Part shown: piece by piece, positions 1 to 10,128 of the stretch
Layout: each line of letters opens with the position of its first letter
Numbering within the stretch: position 1 is the stretch's first letter
Assembly (NCBI GenBank): GCA_963930775.1
Contig: OZ005700.1
Coordinates: 2,435,476-2,499,475, forward strand
Length of the DNA stretch: 64,000 nt
From: Cliona cf. orientalis
Taxonomy: Eukaryota > Porifera > Demospongiae > Clionaida > Clionaidae
Direction: 5' to 3'
Translations under genes and position numbers: made by a program
Notes under the pieces: model-generated
Told to the model about the DNA's origin: nothing
Database searches by the model: none
Seen by the model: only the letters and a program-made list of their open reading frames with translations

Positions 1-494
1 TTCTTTGTCACTTGACAGTCGCACAGCTGAGACTAACCAGCAAGCTAGGCATGAACAGCTGCAACACTGGACAGAGACCCGCTCACAATGACCAAGGCAC
101 AAAATGTGTGCATATGCAACTAGCTAGAGAGTGGTCTCTTGACCTGACTATTGAGAAGAGCACAATATTCACAAAGCTAAGCATAATTCGTTTGATACAT
201 CTGACGCTGGACCAACTTTGGCAAATGCATGCTCAAATGAGGATGCTCCTAATTCCACAGCAAATTAGCCAGTTACAGCGAAATGAACATCAGAGTGTTG
301 CAGTATGGGACCCAGAATGCTCATTATCCACGTACCGTATACATGTAGGCACCTGTGGAATTGGCAGCATGTCCATACAGCGTGGTTATCACACAAGACA
401 CATGTTGTGCATAAGGGGAGTGCTCTGGGCAATATTGAGTGTTGTGGTGACAAGTAAATAGCATGGTACAATGTATAGTAAGAACTCAACTCAC

Positions 495-1351
495 ATCTCC
501 TCTTGAAATTTTCCAGATTCTTATTTCGACTGAGGGTAGGATAGTCACAGTCTTGGAAAACGGCTGTTATGGCATCCTGAATGAGAGAGAGAGAGAGAGA
601 GAGGGAGGGGGGGGGGGTGAAGGGAAGGGGAAAGGGGGGAAATGAAGATTGTATGTATGATGACAACAAGGGAACGAGGCACTAGGACTGCATGCATGGA
701 TAGCCCTTTTAATAATACAAAGGAGGATGCACCAGAAACATTGAGTCGAGTGTATGCCAGGCCAGTTTTAGTTGGTAAGGCCAGGCCAGGTACACAGTGA
801 GGGGGGGGGGGGACATAAAGGGGAGGTCATTGTGCAACAACAACAAGGGGAGTCCGAAATCTGACAACAAATAGATGGACACAAAGAGGGTGTGGGTGTA
901 TCACTTTTCAGCCCCCCAACCATGTCGCAGGTTTGCTGAGATTTGTATTCTCTAATCGGTATAATGGTTTTCGTCTGCTGAGACTATCCATCTCTCAACC
1001 ACAGTACTTGCACACCCACATGGATATGTTCAGCTAGCATAGCACACAGACTACATGTATAGCTAGCCTAGCACACCCCCTTGACTATGCATCATATTCA
1101 CAAGGACACTACCCACACCTCCCCCCACACACATTTCAGTTCTTTCTAGTAGCTATCTTCTACAAACTCACCCAATACACACACACAAACTCAACACTCT
1201 CTCTCTCATACACACACCTCACACTCACACACAGATATAAATATCATTCAAACGTACACGAACTCACCAGAAGGCCGTCTATGTGTAGAATGGATTTAGG
1301 GTCGGTGATCCGCTCCTCCAGCTGGGCAAATCTGTCTTCTAACTTGGCCAT
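495..1351 (-). CDS. ROCK1: Rho-associated coiled-coil kinase (ROCK), first two coding exons only
   Basis: Two minus-strand exons encode the N-terminus of a ROCK-type kinase; the kinase domain and the rest lie beyond the left edge. Exon 1 is 1268..1351 (28 codons, ATG at 1351, donor GTGAGT). Exon 2 is 495..576 (acceptor TTCAG, donor GTGAGT). The exon 1 pattern DRFAQLEERITDPKS and exon 2 pattern YPTLSRNKNLENFKRR match, in order, the short segment before the kinase domain of animal ROCK1/2. Exon 2 ends in phase 1 with a T, as needed for the Tyr that follows in the family. ROCK acts downstream of RhoA on the actomyosin cytoskeleton. Whether it is closer to ROCK1 or ROCK2 cannot be said; invertebrates usually have one copy. 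The 691-bp intron between them is GA-, G- and CA-rich filler. Confidence 0.82.
577..830. repeat. GA/G-rich simple repeats in ROCK intron 1
   Basis: A (GA)n run at about 583-603 passes into G tracts (604-645), followed by another G tract near 800-812. They lie just upstream of ROCK exon 2 and supply its polypyrimidine tract when read on the minus strand. Translated fragments here are simple-sequence artefacts. Confidence 0.8.
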
Positions 1352-1629
1352 GTCTGACGCTTGTCTACTAGTCTCGAGGCAGCACACTCCCACAGACGTG
1401 CACCAACTACTCGAAAGCCACAGGGCACTATGGCTTCTACCCCCAAGTTAAATAGTATGTTCTACGCGAACAAGATACCGCACTACAAAGTTCTACTAGT
1501 TCAGAATAGTGCTACCGACATTCTTGACTCTTCGAATCTTCTTTATACTTACTACACCTACAATGATCATAACACACGTACACTACAAGACACAAGAAAG
1601 AAACGCGCGAGCTTTCAAGTAATTTGTCA

Positions 1630-1637
1630 TGACGTCA
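1630..1637. promoter_or_regulatory. Full palindromic CRE (TGACGTCA)
   Basis: A perfect 8-bp CREB/ATF site lies about 280 bp upstream of the ROCK start codon and about 85 bp before the tRNA gene. The match is seen directly; binding and target gene are inference. Confidence 0.45.
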
Positions 1638-1721
1638 TTTTCAAATTTCCGATCTGTAGTGTACTGCATGCTAGTTCTATATCGCTATAAATTTTTGAAA
1701 TTGACCACCCGATGTCGTGCC

Positions 1722-1793
1722 GGTTCCTTGGTGTAGTGGTTATCACATCTGCTTTACACGCAGAAGGTCTCGGGTTCGAACCCCGAAGGAACC
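1722..1793 (+). tRNA. trnV-UAC: tRNA-Val (anticodon UAC)
   Basis: A 72-nt cloverleaf with no intron. The acceptor stem pairs GGTTCCT (1722-1728) with AGGAACC (1787-1793). The anticodon stem TCTGC/GCAGA (1748-1752, 1760-1764) encloses loop TTTACAC, giving anticodon TAC at 1755-1757. The internal B box GGTTCGAA is intact and a T-rich Pol III terminator follows at about 1806-1822. The discriminator base is T rather than the usual A, a mild oddity. It lies between divergent ROCK and the RAB23 3' end. Confidence 0.96.
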
Positions 1794-1805
1794 TTAGGTG
1801 CCGTT

Positions 1806-1822
1806 CTTTTTCTTTTTTTTTT
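1806..1822 (+). terminator. Pol III terminator of tRNA-Val
   Basis: A run of Ts broken by single C bases starts 12 bp after the tRNA 3' end, which is where Pol III stops. Confidence 0.7.
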
Positions 1823-2003
1823 TGGCCTGCTTCTTATTAAGCTTTTCCCCTTCCCCCCCTTTTTAGTTACTCATTCCAACATAATTAATAGTAGGTAGGA
1901 AAAAGTTATTGGTAAGTTGCAAAATTTAATTTGTCATGTAGAGGAATGTCATCAATTTTGTACATGTATACAGTGTGAAATAAAATGACCGATGCTAATA
2001 GTC

Positions 2004-3761
2004 TTATAACACCATACAACCTAATTTCTTCTTTTTTGCTCTTTGCTTGCTGGGCTTAAGCTGAAATGATTGTCCTCCATTTGTAACTTCACTTGCGCTT
2101 GCATCTTGTTGACTTGAACCGTGCATGGGTGAGGTTTCTTCGTCACTACTAAAGACCACTCCACCTACAAGATAAAATTGAAACAAAGCTGAATGCCTAC
2201 ATTTGATAATTATTATGATCTATCTCCTATTAATTTTTACCTATGGAAGCTGCCTCATTTTTTCGTGCTCTTTCTGTTGCCTCTTTTGCTCTTTGTTCTA
2301 TGCATTTTACTGACAGATACTCGAAAACTGCATAGAATTGGTATGAATAGAAAATTCATCCCTTATAAGTTTCAGTGCTCAATACCTTCATCAACATTGA
2401 AATTCTCCTTCACTGACGTTCTGAACAGCTTGAGTTTTAGTCTTTTTGCCAGTTCGTCCACCTCTTCTCTGCATGGAGTACCACATGAAGACCACACTAA
2501 GGAGAGCTAGTATTGCATTTAGCCCTTAACGTATAATAGCATAAAGCTCAATAGTAGACACACAGTCTCAGACATACTACACACAACTATGCGTGACATT
2601 TTCAGTAATTAATTTTCTCTTTTCAGGTCACTTACGGAGTAATGCATGCCTCATCGATAAGGTCGATCTTGTTTTGGACAATGCACATCACTATTTCTCC
2701 AACCTCATTTTCCACCTGTGAAACATGTGCAGTCAAGAGTGCAATTCAATTTTACGCCAAAATACTTAAATAGGAGAACCAGAAAGATACAATTACATGT
2801 TATTGAGCTGAATAGTTGTAAAGACTGTGAGTCTGAGAACATACTAGACTATAAATCATAATACTATGAAGGGCGATGACTACATTATTGATTCAGTAAT
2901 AATTATGCATGTGTACATAACCATCTATTTACAACAAAAGGGGGCGTGGCACCACAAATGATGTACCTTCTTTTTCCACGATTCCAGTGCCAGAAACGAG
3001 TCCCTGTCCACTGTTGAGAATGCCAACACACAAACATGGGCACCTGTATAAAACCGTATTATATACACAGGCAAGTGTGACAGGTTAATTATTCAGAATT
3101 GGCTTGCCACCACAAAGATTTGAGGTCCAGGCTCCAGCCACCACTAGCCATGCGTGGAGCCGAGTGGGAGAGCCTGAACTTTTGCCCTTTTATCCTTTCA
3201 ACATACCTCTGTAGTAGGCTTTGGTGATGGCATCGAACTCTTCCTGACCAGCTGTGTCCCAGAGCATGAGTCTCATATCATGTTCCTTAATTCTGCATTC
3301 AGTACAGATTTCAATATGAAAGTAGCACGAAACGATGTGCAAAATTGCCATACACGTACATGACCAGGATAGCAGCAATAAGCAGCTTTGAGGCGCTAAA
3401 TACCCCCAATCAGTAACATGCAGCTTGGTGTTAAGGTCCAAATTATGTGCATGCACTTCAGTGAGCTGCATGGCGTAAAATTGATGAATTTGAGCCTGTT
3501 TGAGTCTTGGCACAGCGAGCCGAAACGTGCACGCGGTTAGATGTTTACACGCGCCAAGCACTTTTAGTGGCGGGTACAACTACAACCCAATATTGTATCA
3601 ACAAACCTCAGCTGGCGCTCCAGAAAGTCCACTCCGATGGTTTTCTTGTAGTCCTTGGTGAATACGCCCTTGCAGTAGCGTTGGATCATGGAGCTCTTTC
3701 CCACAGCCCCGTTCCCGACCACCACCGCTTTGATGGCGATCTCTAGATCTTCCTCGAGCAT
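2004..3761 (-). CDS. RAB23: Ras-related protein Rab-23
   Basis: Seven exons: 3607..3761, 3207..3292, 2967..3043, 2636..2715, 2386..2468, 2241..2327, 2004..2164. All junctions are GT-AG and in phase, giving 242 residues (human 237). The N-terminus MLEEDLEIAIKAVVVGNG is nearly identical to animal RAB23. G1 is GNGAVGKS (residues 16-23), G3 is WDTAGQEEF and G4 is QNKID, with the RAB23-type text AKRLKLKLFRTSVKE after them. It ends in CMVL, a CaaX-type box whose Leu favours geranylgeranylation (human ends CSIP). RAB23 is a vesicle GTPase that restrains Hedgehog signalling and acts at cilia in vertebrates. It is divergently paired with IFT52, 364 bp separating the start codons. Confidence 0.97.
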
Positions 3762-4125
3762 CTTAGAACCTTATTGTTCTCGTGTAGTGTTTATTGATCG
3801 CACAGCAATCGACAGTCTAGCTTGGATCGAGAGAGAAGGCAGCGCTAATAGCAGCTGCAGTGTAGCACTGCACAACAATGAATTTGGAATTTCCCACCAT
3901 TATGTCCTATTCCGGTCCGCGCATTCCCCCATTCCTGTGGGCGTGGTTCTCGTGGCCAAAGCAAGAGGGGCGATCTTGAAGTTACAACTCTTCAGGCCAA
4001 AAGCCCACTAGCCTGGCCAGCCTAGCCTAGGGCGCCTCACCAGCAGAATACTAGGGCTGGGAACTGTCTAGACTTCGAGTTTGATGAGCTGGAGGGCTGA
4101 ACGGACAATTTCCAGTGGAGCCAAG
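3762..4125. promoter_or_regulatory. Shared promoter region of RAB23 and IFT52
   Basis: This 364-bp interval separates two outward-facing start codons and so must hold both promoters. It contains a KLF/Sp-like GGGCGTGG box near 3949. No TATA box is obvious. Both genes are ciliary in other animals, so co-regulation is plausible but inferred. Confidence 0.6.
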
Positions 4126-7100
4126 ATGCCGGAAGAGAAGCCGTCTCCCTTGGCAACAGTGAGCCAATAAACAAACACTAGCACACTACTCTCCAGCTCT
4201 TTGACCTCAGGCTGTGTGGTTTCTGTCCGCCATTACTGTCTCATTAATAATAGCTACTAGTACACTCACAGCTCATAAAATGCTTGGTTAGTATGCATCT
4301 GTGCACAGTCTTTGATGTATCACCCCACAAAATGTACATGTACACACAGGATCTGTCGTCGGCACCAGCACCAACCCCCTCCGCTGACACTGTGCTCTTC
4401 AATGCTTCCAAGAAGGAGCTGTTTATTCCATCTTCTGGCTACAAGACACTTCAGAACAGACTCAAGGTCAACTGGAATGTGAGCCTGCAGCGAGATGACC
4501 TCACTCTGGAGAGGCTCAGCACTGCAAGACTAGTCATATTTGGTGGACCGAGGGACAAATTCTCTGCTAATGAAGTAAGATAATTATCATGCATATTATA
4601 CTTATTAAACCACCAGTCAATAGTCTTATGGCAAGGTGTACATGTACATGGTTTGATAAGAGGACACTGTAGGCAAGGATCTAGTGTATTTAGTTAGGCA
4701 GTAATGGCAGAAAATAATGGGGGGGGGGGGGGGGGGGGGGGGGGGACAAACCCCGGAGCTCCCATGGCTCTTATGCCTATATAGTGTGTGCTATATTGCA
4801 ATTGACAGAGCATAATTTATTATACATAAGCCATTATGAACTTCTCTATCATAGAATTACGGTAGTCTGGGGTACCAGCCCCCTAAGCATACTACCGTAA
4901 TTCTAGTCTAGGGTACCACTCTCTTGCGAAGGGGCTGGTACCCCAGACTAGAATTACGGTTGTATGCTTCATAAGTTGGAATTACAGTAAGCTCCGTGTT
5001 TTTGTTTTGTGTTGTTTTTTGTCTAGTTTGACGCTCTTCGCAGCTACCTTGAGGCCGGGGGGTGTGTCCTGGTCATGATGACAGAGGGAGGAGAGACGAA
5101 ACTCAACACAAACATCAACTTTCTCCTGGAGGAGCTTGGAGTGATGGCCAACAGCGGTGAGCCAGCAAGCGAGACTCTAATGCTTGCATGTACTGCAGTT
5201 TAGACTATAGCATTACCGTAGTGTCCCGGGCAAGCACCCACTCCCAGGTAAGCACCCATGTATCTCATTTCAAGGGGTCAATGTAGCAGCTTCTATGCAA
5301 ACGTAGGGAAATTATGTCGCGGGTAAGCGCCCATGCTGGCCAAAATCGCGATGTATGTTTAAGCGCCCATGGGCGCTTACCCGGGACACTACGGTAGTAA
5401 TAGTCTGGCCAGTTCTTGCATTAAGATGTACCCAGGTGACTCCATTGCTTTAAGTTCTCTATAGCTCCAGTGGTCTAAAAAAATCCACTAGTGAATCCAT
5501 AATTATGCAATGTATGCCAGGCTCTATCGCTCGCTCCTCATCTGAATAATTAATGAAAGGCCAGCTAGATATGTAACTGCGGCATAAGGATGGAGAGGAA
5601 GGTCTGTAATAGTATAATAGCTGGCCAGATTAAAAAAAAAAAAATCCTATGATGTCATGCTGTTGAGGTGTCCTCTAATTCACATGGGTGTTCATATTAA
5701 GGGTTTATATAATCAACAGATGCTATCAAGGGAATTTCTTTCAACAACCCTAATAATTTGAGCTGCATCTACTATAATTCCACCCCCACAATGATTTTAA
5801 TTAGTGCTCTTTGCCTTCAGACTCCGTCATCAGAACAGCATACTACAAATACTTCCATCCCAAAGAAGCACTCATTTCAAATGGCGTACTCAATAGGTAA
5901 GGTAGTAAAGTGCAGACAAGCGTGAAGTAGACTTTTTAACTATCCATAATATTCAAACTTCATGTGACAGGGAAATCAACCATGCAGCGGGAAAGATTAT
6001 CCCAGGGACACAGAGTGACTCATCCAACATTTCTATACAGTGAGTTTTACATAGTTATGATTAATAGCTAGCCTCGTCCCTAGGTTCCAATTTGAGGGGA
6101 GCCTTATCCTTGTCCAAAACTTAAATTTTGTATGGCAGTACTACTCTCTAGCTTCCCGCCCCCTCACTTGTATTCTTCTTGTCATTAAAATTATTTTTGT
6201 CTCCAGGTCTCTTAAATTTGTCTACCCGTATGGTGCTACACTGACTGTGCAGAAGCCAGCAGTGGCCATTCTCTCGTCCGGCAGTACCTCCTACCCTGTC
6301 AACCGACCAGTCTGCGCATTCTGTAACAGTAAGGTATGCGAGCATGGATGGAACAAATGCTAAAATTTTATGGGAATATTATAGTTGGACGAAATAAATT
6401 AATAGAGAGAGAGGGTATTATAGTTAGCTGGTTTTCATCATAAGCACCAAAGTTGTTGAACTATGGAGCTGCTGTAGATTCTTCCATTTTTAGGATCAAG
6501 AAATTGAAAGCCTTGTGGTTGCAGCTACTACTAGTTATGTAACCATGAGTTACTCTTGATGCAGTGGTGGTCAGTTGATTAGGTCCGGGTGGCCAGCTGC
6601 ATTCCCTACTGGTAGTGGTAGACCAGTCTGTTGTTCCATGTCTCCCCCTGTTGTCTGCTATCTGACCAAAGGTTGGACAGGGCCATTGTAGCTAAATAAG
6701 CTGTGGGGAGAACTTCCCAATACTGTGTTATGTAAGGGCCATATCCCTGAGCTGAAGGTATGATCCCCATAGTCAATAGTGCAGTCTATACACTAGAGCT
6801 GCTTATCAGTCTACCAATATTTCTTTTCAGATTGGCCAGATAATATTTTTTTCTTGAACAGTACCTTTATTCTTCACAGATATCTACATGACCTAGTACC
6901 TGGCTAGCTACACTAGATTGTTATTGCTTGCATCATGTTGCCCTAGTCTATTAAATTATAAATTACGTCATTGCCCTATCCAGGTGTAATCAGAAGTGCT
7001 AGCCAGTCCTTGGTATGGTAATTGATCCTTCGTGTTAAATGAACCACGAATTAATTATAATATTATTATTTCCGTAACAGAAAACTAGGTCATAAACAAT

Positions 7101-9794
7101 AGCAGAGGGGTTTAATTTGAAATCTTCAATATTTCATGCTCCTATGTACATGCATACACATCCAGAATGGTCGTGGCAAGGTGGTTGTGTTGGGATCTGC
7201 TCACATGTTCCACGATCACTACATTGACAAGGAGGAGAACAGCAAGCTACAGGATGTCATCTTTCGCTGGCTTACATCAGATGACATCACACTCAATGCC
7301 ATTGATGCTGAAGACCCAGAGGTACGCATACCCCGACTATGCCATACCCAGGATTCGCAGAAAATCATCCCTATGTGCAGCCATAGGAGCCATCAGAGGG
7401 AGGTGGGGGTGGAGGGATCTGGGAGCTGTTCCCCCCTATTTATTTCCATTATGCAGCTTGCTGCATTATACATACTTCAGCTCTTATCTATAGAACCCCC
7501 CCCCCCCATTGTCCCCCGCTTGTACTTAAGCCATTACCCTTATCTATAGGACCCCATGTTGTTGAACCATCTTCCTAGCTTCTACAGTATGACATTATCC
7601 TTTTTTTTGACATGCTACAGATCTCAGACTATCACTTTTTGCCGGACACAGCTGCCATGGCAGAGAAGGTGAAGGTGTGTCTGCATGAGAGCGAGGAGTT
7701 GCCTCGAGACTTCACCGCTCTCTTTGACTTCTCTCTCTACCAAATGGACACCCGTGTCCTGCCAGACGCTTTGAAGTGAGTTGTAGCTATTGTAATTGGA
7801 TGGGAGTATGGCAACAATGTGAAATTTTCACATGCATCATCACCATAGCAACTTCATGCCATTTATAGACCATAATTCAAGTGAGGCATTAATTAGGTCA
7901 GTTGCCGAAACAATAAGCACACTGTGTAGTAGGTATCCCAGATATGAAGTAGTTGATTTCTTTAGTGTGTGTGTGTGTTTCTGTCACTTTATGAAGAATG
8001 TCTACACACCTTCCTTTGCAGGGCTTACGAGGATCTTGGCCTGAAACATGAGCCCCTCACTCTAATCCAGCCCACCTTTGAGACACCTCTCCCACCCCTA
8101 CAGCCTGCAGTGAGTGAAAAATACCTCTAGTGCAGTCAATTGTGACCTCGAGTATGAGGGGGAAGGGTAAGGGGCAGCCCTTCACAAAAAATATTCGATA
8201 TCTGAGTCGGACTAAATTAGATGAATCAAAATTCCATATGCATGGTGACTCTAAAGTCTCAATGACTCCAGCGGACTCTGTGGCTCTGTGATACTAGACT
8301 CAATAATGCTCAGATATGTTATGACAGTCAACAATGTCACTTCAATTGCTTGCGGTATCAAGTTAGTCATACTGTCTTTCTTACCATCATAAGCTTTTTA
8401 ACTTGCACCCTGAATAGCTGAGAGGTTGCCGAGAGAGAGGGGACATAATTTACTAATCATAATTTTATTCCATCAATATCTAATCACTGCATTTCTCATA
8501 CGCAGGTATTCCCTCCTTCCTTCCATGAGCTCCCTCCTCCTGCACTGGACCTCTTTGACCTTGACGAGCACTTCTCCTCAGAGAGAGTCAGAGTTGCACA
8601 GATCACCAACAAGTGTAAGCTTAGTAGGCTATATACCCCCTATGGGTCCGGAGAACCACTGATAATTATTATGACTTTGGCAGAAAGCTGATAAGTAATA
8701 ACATTAAAGAAGCCCCCACACCTCAAATGCATTCACAAACACCATGATCACTGTAGCTGTTAATCAGTCTCCCCAGCAACCAAGTGAAGTTAGTGAACTA
8801 CTTGAGCGCTTGAATAGCCAGTTTATTTTTTTCCTATTTGTATGTTTTGTCAACATGCACATGCAGGCTCAGACGATGATCTGGAGTATTATGTTCGTGA
8901 GTGTGGTGCTATCCTGGGTGTATCTCAAAAACTACCCCCAGAGCAGAGGACGGGCAAGCACATCCTAGAACACATCTTCACACAAATTGTCGAGTTCAAG
9001 AAACTTAATCAGGTTCATAGTGTGAGGCTACAGCCTGCCAATATTGTTGTAGCCTCGTCCCTAGGCCCTGCCCCTCTCAGCTTTATTTGCATGCTGGAAG
9101 AGGCTCAGGAATTAGTAGCTATGTGCAGCATTGCGCTACTTTGCGGCAGTCATATGCTCCTAGTGTGAAAGAGCTACTGTACTTTGATGGTGGGCTGTCC
9201 AATGGAAAGGGTAAATATAATATAGGCTATACTGGTATATTACACTCCATCTAGATCACTGATCTGCAAATAGCAGGAATGCCCTGGAGATACCTTGAAA
9301 CCACAATGTAGTCCAACCTTAGCCCTTGTACATGTTTAATCAGCCATCAGTTTATACAGTTCGGTTTGTGGCATATCTTAGCCCTGTCAGTTGGTTGACC
9401 AGCAACAGGTTATTGTCCTCACTGTGGCCTCCTTGCTTGTTTGGTTTGCACGCTGAAAGGGTCAACACCAGGTTCCACGCCACTTTTGAATATGCAGCAT
9501 TGAAATTATATAATATTATGCATCGGGATGACACTGTAGACAATTTGATGTGTATAATTCTTTAAAATTGTGTGAAAGGTACACTAAAATTACTTTGTGT
9601 AATAGGATTTATAATTAAGTTGCAACTTCACCAATACCTGATGCTGTGATAGCTTTATTAAAGGGAAATTTTTAAGCATCTCAAGTGCAAGGGAAGGTAG
9701 CCTTATTATGATCATTAATAACTATTATATGATTTCATTCAGTTATACAACTATCTATTTCTAGGAACCAGCGTTATCCACCACACCTGCCTGA
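4126..9794 (+). CDS. IFT52: Intraflagellar transport protein 52 (IFT-B core)
   Basis: Twelve exons: 4126..4158, 4350..4574, 5027..5156, 5821..5896, 5971..6039, 6207..6333, 7166..7321, 7621..7775, 8022..8109, 8506..8614, 8867..9012, 9765..9794. Phases all agree and give 447 residues (human 437). Diagnostic segments include NTNINFLLEELG, FHPKEALISNGVLNREI, FVYPYGATLTVQKPAVA, MFHDHYIDKEENSK, PAVFPPSFHELPPPALDLF and KHILEHIFTQIVEFKKLNQ. The N-terminal half is the GIFT-like fold that binds IFT-B partners; the protein is needed to build cilia. The first 36 residues (PSPLAT, then Pro/Ala/Ser-rich) are an unconserved leader. The last exon (EPALSTTPA) is short and chosen because phase and acceptor fit; it is the least certain part. 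Confidence 0.95.
4143..4157 (+). promoter_or_regulatory. Candidate RFX X-box
   Basis: GTCTCC-CTT-GGCAAC fits the degenerate X-box RYYNYY N1-3 RRNRAC. It lies inside the first IFT52 coding exon, just after the start codon. RFX factors drive ciliary genes across animals. The match is seen; function is inferred, and it also encodes SPLAT residues. Confidence 0.4.
4720..4745. repeat. Poly-G tract
   Basis: About 25 consecutive Gs in IFT52 intron 2. On the opposite strand it is poly-C. Its length is likely polymorphic or subject to assembly error. Confidence 0.9.
4852..4961. repeat. Hairpin repeat in IFT52 intron 2
   Basis: AGTCTGGGGTACCAGCCCC (about 4864-4882) is inverted at 4931-4949, and a third, direct partial copy (CCGTAATTCTAGTCTAGGG) lies in the middle. 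The outer AGAATTACGGT words recur on both sides. It looks like a small foldback element. Confidence 0.7.
5214..5396. mobile_element. MITE, TACCGTAGTGTCCCGGG family, copy 1
   Basis: A 183-bp element in IFT52 intron 3 with perfect 17-bp terminal inverted repeats: TACCGTAGTGTCCCGGG at 5214-5230 and its complement at 5380-5396. Beyond that the inverted match continues (AAGCxCCCA) with few mismatches. The outer TA could be a target duplication. Related copies lie at 23484-23630 and 42738-42911. It has no coding capacity. Confidence 0.8.
9013..9764 (+). other. IFT52 intron 11
   Basis: About 750 bp with no coding exon supported. It contains one side of a TAGCCTCGTCCC hairpin element (from 9050). 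Read-through of exon 11 into it gives low-quality protein that ends at 9168. Confidence 0.6.
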
Positions 9795-9886
9795 TCACAT
9801 ACCTTGGAAACCAACAGAACACTTTATAATTGAATTAAACTGCAGCAGCAAGTCATAATGTATGATGCTATAATGCACATCTGTTT

Positions 9887-9892
9887 AATAAA
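9887..9892 (+). terminator. Polyadenylation signal AATAAA of IFT52
   Basis: A canonical AATAAA lies 93 bp after the IFT52 stop codon, in the 334-bp gap before the convergent glycosyltransferase-like gene. The rest of that gap is AT-rich with no gene seen. Confidence 0.55.
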
Positions 9893-10128
9893 TTGTTGTA
9901 ATGCTTGCAGAGATAAAAAAGCAGCTGGACAAAAACCAACCATGACCGGATGTTTTTGATAATGACACAATGCCATTGCTGTCAAAAAAAGAATTTTTGT
10001 GCTCAAAATACACAAAATATAAGTGAAGCTGGTGAGTCCTATAATGAACAAAAATGCGGTGAAAGGGAGGGGGAAGCGTCCTGAAAAAAGAACTAAAGTC
10101 GATGCAAAAGAATAAAAAAATATTTTAT

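Noticed and set aside
12..461. 150-codon open frame on the + strand at the left edge
   Set aside because: No domain or codon pattern; overlaps the ROCK intron and shows no splice or conserved sequence support.
9013..9168. Read-through extension of IFT52 exon 11
   Set aside because: It runs into a TAGCCTCG repeat end and a donor GT sits exactly after the conserved KKLNQ; a spliced last exon fits better.
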